A stretch of 64,000 nt of DNA from Enoplosus armatus (Eukaryota; Chordata; Actinopteri; Centrarchiformes; Enoplosidae), in the NCBI RefSeq assembly GCF_043641665.1, contig NC_092183.1:19797001-19861000 (forward strand), read 5' to 3'. The notes beneath the pieces are model-generated. The model was given only the letters and a program-made list of their open reading frames with translations, was not told the DNA's origin and did no database searches. Both the position numbers and the translations under genes were made by a program. Shown here piece by piece: positions 1 through 12,300 of the stretch (position 1 is its first letter; each line of letters opens with the position of its first letter).

Positions 1-246
1 TTTCGTGACAGTTTTCGATAATCGATGATGTTGTACTCGAAAACTATTGAGGTTCAGAACCCAGCCCGAGTGGTGGGAAAGGTGGCTCGTAAACCTCATG
101 TACTCAGTGTACAGTATTTGCTTGCTGAGCAGTGTAAGAAACGATCTGAAAGGGAAGTGTGAAGAGGATGTTGGCTCAGAACTATGAATACCTTTAGTAG
201 AGAGTGAAATCCTTTGAATGTCTATAAAAAGCACTTTGTTCCATTG

Positions 247-282
<36 letters not shown>

Positions 283-3164
283 TGATGTTGTGGGAGGAGA
301 GGACTGTGTTCCCAATACCTTTACTCTGGTGCCGTGATATTTACTTCAGTTTTGTTTGTAGTGTCGTTTTGTACATCACATTTCAAAAATAATTTCAATC
401 TTTTTCACTAGATAATGTAACTGGTTGGGCTTGCCCTGACATTTGAAATCCTCTGTTTTGTCTTTGCCCTGCCTTTCGTCTCTTATGCTACCTTATTGTT
501 CTAATTATGGGACTTAAACAGATGCTGTGTTGGGTTCAACGATTGGTCCTCTTGTCACTCATGTTAACAGTATCCAGTGGCTGTCCTGCCACAACTACGG
601 CCATTTTCACACAGCTCAGAAGGTTGCAGATGATGCCGTCCCTCACACTGTCTGTTGTTTGGTTTCTCTTCTGCTTTGGAGTTCCTCAGTGCTCTCCATG
701 ACTGACTCACCAGGTAGCTTTATGCAGCGGATTGTATTGGAGCTGACGGGCACAGGAGGCCATGACAAATGGCAGTTAACCTCCCTGCTTGCCACTTAAT
801 AGCCTAGTTGCTTTTTCACTTCCTTGCAAGTATGTGAGGAATGTGCTTATTCAAGAACATGAGCGTATACATGGAAGTGCACCGTGAGAGTACACGTCAG
901 CCAGTTAGGCTACCTGTCAATTCATTCAGATGTAAAATAGAAACCAAAGAAAAATGTGCCTCTTATTTGCCTTTTATATATCCCGATCTATGAATCTAGA
1001 ATGGTCCTGAATGTGGATCAGTTTACAACTTTAGTGCGGCCCTCTTCTGTAAGTTTTCAAGTAATACAGAACCTGAGTTGTTACTGTTCTCTCCTGAGAT
1101 ACTTCAGTCAGATGGTATTAGTTAGAGTGCATTGCTAGTGCTAATAGAAAGAGCAGATTAAAACATTTGGGGTGAAATAATACTCAACTAAGAAACAAAT
1201 GCCAGAGTGTTTTCTGATGGTTAGCTTAATTGTTTCAGTCATATTTGAAGCAAAAATGCCAACATTTCACTGTTTCCTGCCTTTTAAATGTGAATATTTG
1301 CTGGTTTTGTTATCCTTCTGGTAGTAAACTAAATAGTTTTGGGGTTTTGGAATGTTGGTAGGACCAAAAAGCAGTGTGAAGACTTTACCTTGGGCTCCAG
1401 GAAATTGTGATGGACATTTTTCACAGACATTTTCTAGACTGAACAACTCGATTAATTGAAAATAATCTACAGATTATTAGATAATGAATAATTGTTAGTT
1501 GCAGCCCGAGTTAAAACCCACCTCACATGAACTTAAAAGCAGGTCTAATTTCCACGTTGGGCAACAGCTAATAGTTATGTTGGTAACTTTAATTTAAGTC
1601 CCCTATTTAGTATTAATACAATATAAACATATACTTGTTTAATGTAATGAATAGTGTATGACATGCTATAATGTAGTCGAACGCAGGTATAAGGACATTT
1701 TAAAGTTTTTATTAATGTACAGTATTTATCACCAATTATAACCCCTCCTATGAAGACATATTTTATATTATTACAACTGTGATTTAGTATATTTTCATGT
1801 CTGTTTTTTCACAGCCTCCACTTATGGGTGCTCACAGGAGGAGTTGTAGTTGTTGACAAATGCTTTAATAAATGCTTACAACTACATTATAGTGTAGTGT
1901 TTATTAAATATTTATATACTGCTTATAAATGCTAAATAAGGGGACTTAAAGTAAGGTATTGCAGTTATATTTATGAGCAATTCAGATTATTTTCTTTTAA
2001 TAGTTGCTCAGTATTTAAAATATCAAAAATAATACCAAGTGCCATCACAAGTAAACATGAAATAATTCAATTCATAATGATGTGCAATTTTGAAACCAAC
2101 ACGTTTTAAGAACTAGCAAATGTTTTATATTTTTACTGATAAATGACTGAAGGATTAATTGCTCCAGAGTTTGTCATGTCATTTTCTTTTGGAGCAGCTG
2201 TGCCTTTATGAAGAATTTCTTGGAAAGCACTATAAATATGCATTTTTCTCTCCAAATAAAATAACAAACTGAAAGTTTATTTGTATTAAAGTAGTATTTA
2301 ACTTAAATTGGTCTTTAAACTTGACCTGTTTTTTACAAAAATTATGACAATCTATCACAGTAATTGGAGATCAGTAATCACTGTTTATTCTTAGTTTGCC
2401 AAGGGAATTCAATGTAGAGCTTATCATTATGTGTTTAAATCTGCATAACCAATTTGATTTGTCAGGCATATCAGCTCTAATGTTGTGGTTGTCTGTTAGC
2501 TTGCGAGCAACGACACTGCCTTGCAGTCATTCCCACTCTGAGGCAGTTTTCTCCAGTCTAGTCTCATTCTCCTCCCAGAGCCAAACTCCACAGTTAAATC
2601 TGTGCTTGCTATGTTTGCAACCAGCCACAAAGAAGCTTTTGTGTAAAGGATTCACCAAGAAATCATTCAAATTTCATGCACTCAGCTTGGTTTGTATGTC
2701 TTGGCTGTGTATATGTGGAAAAGGGAGAGTGATTTGCATATTCTGCTATGTAGCGTCTCCTGAAGCTTGTGAAAGAGCATGCTTCTGCTGTTGTTGTTGG
2801 GCCAGTGTGTGAAGCACATGGAATGCAAATGACTTCCCTTGCATGATGCGAGCATCGTGTGTGAGCTAGCCTTCAGCCAGACTTTTACAGAAAAGGGAAC
2901 CGTTTCCTGCCTCTCCTCTAAATACGTTTTATAAATGCAGCGTAACTCAAATAACGAATACTGATAGTATTTGCAGAAAAACGAAATTAAGGATGTGGTA
3001 AATTAAACTACTATATAGTAAATGTATAGTAAAAGCAAATGAAGTTCAGACTACTAGCTTTCTTGGGTTCATTGGAGTGTTTGTTTGGCTTTTGTTTAGC
3101 TTCTGTTCCATACATTCACCTTGTTTACCTGTTTCCATGACATCTTGTCCCTTTTGTGCTCCAG
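1..3164. other. 5' flank or first intron of gapvd1, no coding exon seen
   Basis: AT-rich sequence with only chance open frames. It lacks a CpG-rich stretch, so the gapvd1 promoter is probably left of the window and this is likely intron 1 before the start-codon exon. It holds a (GT)14 run at 251-278 and an inverted-repeat element at about 1586-1952. 2396-2812 is an open frame without recognisable similarity. Confidence 0.5.
1586..1952. mobile_element. non-autonomous DNA transposon (MITE-like) with terminal inverted repeats
   Basis: The left end TTTAAGTCCCCTATTTAG (about 1593-1610) is mirrored by the right end CTAAATAAGGGGACTTAAA (1932-1950). The inverted similarity continues inward, with imperfect matches such as CTATAATGTAGT on the left against ACTACATTATAG on the right. 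There is no coding capacity. Length and structure suit a MITE; the superfamily was not determined and target-site duplications are not clear. Confidence 0.65.
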
Positions 3165-3198
3165 CCATTTCCCTCTCTGCCTGTGTGAGCTGGTGAAG

Positions 3199-3383
3199 AT
3201 GGTGAAGCCAGACATCCACACTCTGGCCCACCACCTGAAGCAGGAGCGGCTGTACGTGGCATCAGAGAAGCAGCTGATCCAGAGGCTCAACAGTGATGTG
3301 CTGAAGACGGCCGAGAGGCTGTACCGGGCCGCATGGATCGCCAAGCAGCAGAGGATCAACCTTGATCGCCTCATTCTCACTAG
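3199..3383 (+). CDS. gapvd1: gapvd1 coding exon 1 (start codon)
   Basis: Codes residues 1-61 plus two bases of codon 62, from the initiator ATG to the donor AG|GTCAG. The exon also carries 5' UTR; the acceptor is probably the AG at 3163-3164 after a pyrimidine-rich run, or the AG at 3188-3189, and the sequence does not decide between them. The translation HTLAHHLKQERLYV and WIAKQQRINLDRL is nearly identical to mammalian GAPVD1. Confidence 0.93.
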
Positions 3384-6300
3384 GTCAGACCTACCGTCAT
3401 GAATAGCTATCAAAGGAATAGTTCGACCTTTTGGGAAATATGCTTATTTGCTTTCTTTTCAAAAGTGAGATGAGATGATGGATGTGCATTAGGTACAGAG
3501 CCAGGAGGTGGTTAGTCTAGCTTTGCATAAAGATTGGAGTCGGGGGGGCTAACAGCTAGCCTGGCTCTCTCTAAGGTTTAAAAATATGTCTATCAGCACC
3601 TCTGAAACTCACTCATTAAAACAAAACTTGTTTGTCTGATCTTTACTGAAACAGAAATGTAAAAATGACAATTTGTGGTTTACAGGGGATGTATTTTTGT
3701 AACTTGTGGTACTTGTGGTCAACAGAAAGCAGTTATGAATGCATGACAGAGAGCAAGATACAGTATGTTGTCAGGAAATGATTAAAACACTGCTAAATGC
3801 AGATATTTTCCTTAATTTGGGGGTTTTTCAGGACAAGTTCAAATGCTAAAGCATGTTTTATATTTGAGGAAGTGGTGAGCATTTTCTCAGTGTAAATACT
3901 GGGATATACGAGTGGATATATGATAGTCAGAACTAGGTTGGACAATCGTCTACCATGTAGAAATAGCTGGGATATATTCTTTTAGACCCACTGCGTTTGT
4001 AGGTGGGGTGAGATCTGGTTGTCATGGTGACAAGGTATCACAGTATATAATGATAGTAGTTGTTGTAGAGATTTTATTTGACAGATATTAGTAATGAAAC
4101 AACTCTAATCTACAGTGCGGAGGCTTCTCCAGCTGAATGCTGCCAACATGCCAAAATGCTGGAAGACACACAGTTTGTCGACGGCTACAAGACTCTGGGC
4201 TTCCAGGAGACGATCTATGGCGAGTTCTTGGCCAGGTTGAGGGAGAACCCCAGACTGGTGGCATCCTGTCTGGTGGCAGGAGAGAGGCTGAGCCAGGAGC
4301 ACACCCAGGGGGTCATCCATGCAGTCTTCACCTCACTTTATGGCAACTGTATCATGCAGGAGGATGAGAGCTACCTGCTACAGGTTAGGGCCCCTCCCTG
4401 TCTCTAGTGTTACACATTTGCAAAACAATGTAACAGTCTCTGAGTAAGACGAGATGTTTTTATCTGCTGCAACTTTCTTTCTTGCCAACTCCCAGGTGTT
4501 GCGGTACCTGGTAGAGTTCGAGCTGAAGGAGAGTGACAACCCTCGTCGCCTACTGCGACGGGGAACCTGTGCCTTCAGCATCCTGTTCAAGCTCTTCTCA
4601 GAGGGCCTGTACTCAGCCAAGCTCTTCCTTACTGCCACCCTCCATGAACCCATTATGCAGCTGCTGGTTGAAGATGAAGACCACCTGGAGACCGACCCAG
4701 CCAAGGTGACGGAGCGCCTCACTCCGGCCCAGCAGGAGCGCTTCGGAGAGAAGGGCTCCGATGGCTACAAACAGAGGGTGCAGGCAGCTGTAGAGGCCAA
4801 TGAAGCCAAGCTGGTAGCTCTGGTCAACAAGTTTATCGGTTACCTGAAGCAGAACACCTACTGCTTTCCGCACAGCCTGCGCTGGATCGTGTCGCAGATG
4901 TACAAGACTTTGTCATGTGTGGAGCGTCTTGAGGTGGGCGAGGTGCGCACCATGTGTACAGACCTGCTGCTGACCTGCTTCATCTGCCCAGCTATAGTTA
5001 ACCCAGAACAGTATGGTATCATCTCAGACGCCCCCATCAATGAAGTGGCCCGCTTCAATCTAATGCAGGTCAGTGGCACAGCATGTATTCTGTTTACACA
5101 TCATACATGCGGCGATCATTCCACAGCATAGGCTGCTATTGCATATTTTTTGTTATACAGGTGGGGCAGCTTTTGCAGCAGTTGGCCATGGCTGATGATG
5201 ATGCAGACCCAAGGCGGAAAAGCAGTTTGTCCAAATTCGATAAGGTGTGTGAACCATTGTGAAGTTCTATTTATACCATCCTAAGAAAAACATACTTCTC
5301 TTTGCACTAATTTGCTTTTCTTCGTCTCTGTATGCAGAGTTGTGTAGCTGCCTTTCTGGATGTGGTGATTGGAGGAAGAGCAGTCGAGACCCCACCCATG
5401 TCCTCAATGAACCTTCTCGAAGGCCTCAGTAGGACTGCGGTCTATATTTCGCACAATCAGCTGCTGGTGCTGGTAGGCTCTTTTGCAATTGATATCAAAG
5501 CATATTGAAATCATAGCATAGTTAGTTAATTTTTCAGACATAGTATTGTTGAGCAAACATCTTGCACATGTCCTCCAGTCAGTGTTAATGGTTTTCTTGT
5601 GACCAACTGCCATTGGAGCTTTTCTTTGGCCTATGTGTCACCATTATTCCCCTTACCCTTTTGTCACATTATGTCATCATGTTACCAGCAGTTCAATCAT
5701 GACTATGTAGGTCACGTTTAAAAAAAAAAAAAGGGAACAACACAAGTGAGTCATTTTACTTGAATGCTGATAGCAGTATGTGAAAGCTTTAATAAACGTG
5801 TGACAAACTTGTCAAGGCAACCTACGTATTGTTGCAGACACAGCAGAAATGTGGCAAGAGGGCAGACTTATGCATCAACTTACCTCATGACCTTAGTGTG
5901 ACCTCAGCGTACGGTTTACAGTATGTATTAATACATTACGACGTTTACGTCAGGCAGCCTTTTGGTTTATTTGTGTATGAAAGCTGTGTGTGGCTTTTGT
6001 GGTGTTGTCCTTTTCCTCCATTCATCACAAAACACCTTTTGTCAGTCAACTCTACTAAAGCTACGTGTAGTCCCGCATTCTGCACCAGCGACAGTTTAGA
6101 TTCACATAGAACATGTCTTTGGCAAGTGTAAACATGTGGTCTTACACCCTTCCTGAGAATAACTGTCTGACTTCCAAGCATTGATTCATAGTGAGGGTCT
6201 TAAGAATAACGTCTTCCACTTCCTGCGTAGGTGGATTTTGTGCGGCGTGTGATGGCAGGGGACCACCTTCGGGAGGAGGAGCACATGGCTCTGGAGACCC

Positions 6301-9300
6301 TGCTTGCCAACGTGCCCCAGTCGCGAACCGTGAAGAGCAACAGTCTGGAGCTTACTCCCTCCAACACCCCCCAGCTCTCCCCAGCCACCACTCCTGCCAA
6401 CAAGAAGAACAGGCTCCCCATAGGTACCTATCTCTGCAGCCTCTAAGCCTCTGTCTCCCTGCCACTCTGGTTTTTAGAATACATGCTTTGATGTGCTCAA
6501 TATGATGCGACCTCAACAACTGGAATATAGAAGTGAAATATTTTTTCTAATGAGAAGCAAAATAAAGAAGTAAGAGTTGAGTGGTGATGGCTAGTGAAAG
6601 GCCTGTGTTTTATAGGAAGCTAATGAGCTTCTTCTCAGCTTGTTATAAAGGTAATTAGCATGGCCTGGATTGAGGCTCAATTACAGAAATGACAACCAAT
6701 TAAATTACCAAATATAAATGAACTCATTTTAATTGGAATGGATGGAAAAGATGCATAGACTACCTTCATTAGCATTCTCAAGACAAATGATGCTGTAGCA
6801 ACACCCCCATAATTAGAAATGAACTACTTGCTTCTCTGAAATGCAACGTTGACACACACAATCTTGACTTGATACTTGAAATACTTTAAAATTCTGAGAT
6901 GTACTCTGTATTCTTTCTCCAACTCCCTACCTTGTCCTTCTCCTTTCCTCCTGTGCTGCCAATGAATGACCAGGACAACACTTAGCCGCTATAACATCCT
7001 GGGACCCCACAACCACCACTCTGTCTGCTCACATTCCATTAGTAACCCCTTTTGGTGGGTAGCCTGTCAGTCGTGTTGGAGCTGGAGAGAGAACGTAACC
7101 CATGTTGTTTCACCCAGTTGCGTGTTAGATTAACACTCATCTAGTCCATGCTCCTAGCTCCTCAGTAACCTCCCTGCCTCGCCACTTTTACCTAGCACCG
7201 CTGCTGTCCATGTGCTTTCCCACCATGCTTGCTTTGCCTTGCTCAGTGCTTTGGCTCATTATTAGAGCAAAGATGTTTTATTCTCATTTTGTTTTCTAAG
7301 TTTTCCCCTTTTTTGCTTCCTCATTCAGCGGAATATGGCTTTTCATTACCAGGTAGAGTGGGGAAAAATCTATCTTCCACCTTTCCTCCTTCTGGTCTGT
7401 GCCTGAGTTGTGGTCAAAATAAAGGAGACACGAGTCAGTATTGGCTCTTTATGTTTGTGAATTAACTAGAGGATGTATAGGGTTTCAGATGTCTTTTAAA
7501 AATGATCCACTGAGATAATGTGTCGATGTTGAAGAGTGTGTGGTATCTTTTCACGTTCTTCAAAATGTCAGTTCCTTTCATAAAAACACTTGTATTGAGA
7601 AGGAAACACGACCCAGGATGAGTGTAATGTGGTCGCATGTCTGGATTTTATTTATGGAACTCTCTTGAGATGATTTGAGAAGTGAGAACCAGGCACAGTA
7701 CCTGTACTTAGTTGTTCTTTGTAATTTTTTGAACTGTATCCAGTGGATGGAGCTAAAGAATCAATGCGCTACAGCCACAAAAACATGTGGCTGAAATATG
7801 TCAGACTCGTCTGTAGAGTGGTATGAATGTCATGTTTCGTTATGTCAGGCCTGCCATTTTAGTCTCAGAAACATTGTGGAAGCAGGTCAGTTTGTATTTC
7901 AACATGGCACAGAGTACCATGTTTCAGCACGGGTCACACCGAATGATATCAAGAGTGAATGTTTTATAAGTTCTATAACTAGCCTTTCTAAAATAATTTT
8001 GTTCAAATAATGTGGCAGATCGTGTCTTTTTGTTCTTTAGAGACATTGTGAGCAAAGCTGTCAAAGCTTTTTGTGTTTATCGGTTTTCAGCTTGACCAGT
8101 GAGCAGTGGGAATGCCATTTTCAGATTTCAAAAACATTAATTTCATGCTAAAGCTCAGCCTTTATTATTGTTTACTAACTACTGTCTAACATCTAGAAGT
8201 GAGAGAGAAACTCGTCTGTAATGTCACATCATTGTATAGCCACGCACCAACGTTCAGCGGGTAATTTTGACATTTTCTTTGTGAAACTGATAAAGCCAAT
8301 GTAACTTGTAGCTTATAGCGTGGAAGTAAAAGTTATTAGCGGCCAAAGTAATTAAGTTCTAATCGTAGTAATAGCAGTTACAGGCAACACATTGGTGTGA
8401 CAAACCAGATGAGAGTCTTGGTTCTGTAGTTTCAAGCTTTGGGCTAGAGCTGTTCATTTTCACAAATGCTGTTTGGTTGTTTGGTGAAACATGAATACCT
8501 GAATGTATTGCCTAAATCCATTTAACATATGCGGTTATTTAGTGTCCTCTGAATGTTACAATCCGAAAATAACAGTGGTTCCCTACTAATTCCCTCCAAA
8601 CGGCCAACCAGCAGCTGCTCGCAGCCGCAGCCGTACCAACATCGCCCAGGAGGGGGAGGCAGAGGCCAGCTCCCAAGAATCCCTGCAGGAGCTGATGCCA
8701 GAGGAGGTGCTAGTGATTTCACTAGGAACTGGTCCCCAGACTGTCCCTGGGATGATGTCAGAGAATGAGGTAATGTGATTTGAATTAATGTACTCATTTG
8801 CAGGAGAGATGATAATGGGATACATTCAATGTCATATTTTTTTCTGTCATGGGGGGTAAGACTTAGAGTCAGTCGTCATGCATTTTAGTAGTGTAGTTAT
8901 ATGGTGCTTTGTGTGTGCTTGCAATGTTATGTAATTGATAAGAAACCTTGTATCTCATGTAAAACTAACCCTGATCCACATTTACTGTCTCCCACCATCT
9001 TTGAATGATTTAATGCCTCTGGCAAGAATGACTCATGGCAAAGCAAGTTTGCAACCAAACACAAGTGATATTTTTTTTTACGCCTGCGCTTCCTCTCTCC
9101 ACTGCTCTCTAGGTTTTGAACTTGCAGATGGCTGATGGGGCCCAGGGGGATGGCCATGCTGATGATACTAAGCTGCACGGTAAACCAGACAAAACCTTGC
9201 GCTTCTCCCTCTGCAGTGACAACTTGGAAGGCATCTCAGAGGGTCAGTCTGCAGTCTGAAGACACATGAAGTGAAAACATAACAAAAAAACAAATTGCTG

Positions 9301-12300
9301 CTATTACTAATTGCTTTTTCTTTTATAATTTTGGAGTAAAATCTGATTACTAGTATTAATTAAGTATTAAACTGTTTTTGTTTTTGGTTTGGGGCAAGCG
9401 CAATGTTGTGATTATAAATTGGTCTCCATCTGCTTTTTTGACGTTGTCACATAGTTATATGGACACAAACAAACAAAAAAAGAGAATGATACAACTTTTA
9501 CATTTCTAACATACATTTTTAAAGGTCATAAGAGGTCTCTGACCTAACAGCTGGCTGGATTACTGACTGACCCTATTACCTTGCCTATTACCTGTGTTTA
9601 TTTATTCATTGTTTTCCTCAGGTCCATCCAATCGTTCTAACTCTGTGTCATCTCTGGACCTGGAGGGAGAGTCTGTTTCTGAGCTGGGAGCCGGACCATC
9701 AGGGAGCAACGGGGTGGAGGCTCTACAGCTGTTGGAGCATGAACAGGGTATGTGTGTGTGTTTCTAAAAAGTTGAGTTGAAAGCATAGATATATATTTTT
9801 CAGATACAGCAATTTTCTGAACAGATATTCAGTCTAAGGTACTGTATGTCTCCTTCAGCCACCACTCAGGACAACCTGGACGACAAACTGCGCAAGTTTG
9901 AGATCAGAGACATGATGGGTCTGACAGATGACCGGGACATCTCTGAGACCGTCAGCGAAACCTGGAGCACTGATGTGCTTGGCAGCGACTTTGACCCAAA
10001 CATGGATGAAGATCGGCTGCAGGAGATAGCAGGTGGGGCATGGCTTTGTTACCTGTATTTGGAGACTTTCACCCCCTGCAGCAGTAAGCTGATTGAGCTG
10101 CACAGCCTTTGTGATCATTGCACATTTTATGAGATGAATTTGCTGCACAGGGGGACCTTTTCGCTGACTGCCGATTAAGTAGATTCAGGGAAATGTCATC
10201 ACCTTGTGGTATGTGCGTGAAATAGCATCAAAAGGCAGGTCTTCAGTTCAGCTCAGGTTGTAGAAAGAAATGTGCCACATGTAATATGGCACTGCTTATA
10301 GCCCTAGTTATACATTTATAACTAGTTTTAGTAATACAATATATGTCAGTATTTATGCTTTTACAATTTAAGAAAAAATGCTGAATCACTGTTGGTAATA
10401 TTTGTGTTTTGATTCTGAAGTTTGAGGAGGAAGCAAAACTTACCAATTTCACACTGTGTGTCTGTTTTCATTTACTGCCACTGACTCTTATATTTTACTG
10501 AATATGCAGTTATCCTCTTATTGACAGAATACACCTGAGAAGTGGAAGCATTTGATGAAAATGGAAACTAGATTTTTCTATGTGTCTCTGGAAGTATACC
10601 CTGATGTTAGCTTGCATTATCACAGTGGCAGTAGCTAATAAGTACATGCATAATCATAATATGCTGATATATAAGATAAACGTCAATAGATAGTGGAGGG
10701 CAAGTTCAGCCTCTGCACTCTGTTGAGCCAAAACTATGACTGTAAGACGCAGGTTGTAAAGATAACGGGTTCCTCCAATGTGAAAGCAGCTGTAGAGAGA
10801 ATATTTGAGTCTTCGTGTTTTTCAGGCCCCCATCTTCCAGTCTCCTGTCTCAGTCTTTTTCGTCACAGCCTTCCCCCTGCCCATCCCTCTCTCTATCCCT
10901 CTCTCTCTGACATTCACTCAGTCCCCGCAGTCTTATTGACCTTGGTTCCTTCTCATTTGCATCCACCATTTTTCATTCTTCGGAATATGGCGTTGGGGGA
11001 CTTTTCCATCATTAAGTGAATTTACAGCGATTTCCTTATGTGTTTTCTCCAAGGGATTGGGTTATGAGATGCACATTAAATATCCATTAATACCTCATTA
11101 TCCCACTGATAAGATTACCATGATAATGAGGCAGAAATTCTAATTGTTTCACTTCTTGTTGTGCCACTCATTTAATCATCCACCTGAAAGACAAGTACTC
11201 TGCGCCCCTACCTTGAAGACTGTAAACACGGACAGCGGGATAAAGCTCTCCCACCGCCAATGAGAGCCCTGCCCCCGCCAACATCAGTACACACTGTTGC
11301 CTGGGCGCTGGCATGCATGCGTGCTCATGCTGTGCGTGTGCCATGAAGTGGAAGCATGACATACCAGGGGGCGCCGCTACCACAGGTCGACTTTTTGGTC
11401 TTGAGCCTTGGCCACTGACTCCCACTCGCACCTGCTAGCTCTTTTCCCCCTCCTCCGCATTCTTCCGCCTTGTTAAGCCACGGCTTCTCAAATGGAGATG
11501 GAGGGACACCGTGCTGAGGTCTTTGTGGGAGGGTGGGCGAAGCGGTAATTTGGTTGTGAGTAATGCTAGGCTTAATCAACAGCTCAAAGTCATGGCCCCG
11601 GAGGCTGGGGCAGGGTGAGATATTACCATTAACCTCTGACCTTTGGCACAGTGGTATATGTGCCTGTGGGTCCCAGCATGAAATGCATGCAACCTCCAGC
11701 TCTCCCTGTGTCTCTGTATGCAAAGCTCACGGTCTCTGAAGCCCCATCCACACAACACTCAAAGAGGGTTTATCTAGCATTTTTGTTTATCTCAGGCCAT
11801 TTCACAGTGTTGTCTGAAAGTCAGACCTGAAGGCAAATTGGACAAAACAGGTTTTAACTAAGATGTTACGTGAAATCAATACATTCTGTACCATACAGTG
11901 CTGAAACAATTACTTGCTAAATTGATAAGTGGATCGAAAGAAAATTGAATTAGTAGTTTCAGTCATTCATCAAGAAAAAATGCTAAACATTAGCTGGTCG
12001 CAGCTCTCATGTGTGGATTTGCTACTTGAAATAGACATTTTTTTTTACTATTTTCTATCATTTTATAGAGTAAATGATTCATTTGCAATTGAAAATTATG
12101 TCTTTTCACCAAAGGCATAATTTCTGAAGAGGTATTCCCAAGTTCACATGTGGCTCATATTTAAAGTCTGAATAATTTATTAGAACTAATGACAGAATAT
12201 GAATCAACACCAGTGCCTTAACAACACATAGAGGCTCTAAAGACAAAAACAGAAAGGTGCCTTCAAGGTGACTTTGCAACTACGAAGGTGACTTCTTGCT

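Noticed and set aside
4105..4873. Minus-strand open frames over gapvd1 exons 2-3
   Set aside because: Shadows of the + strand coding sequence, which matches GAPVD1.
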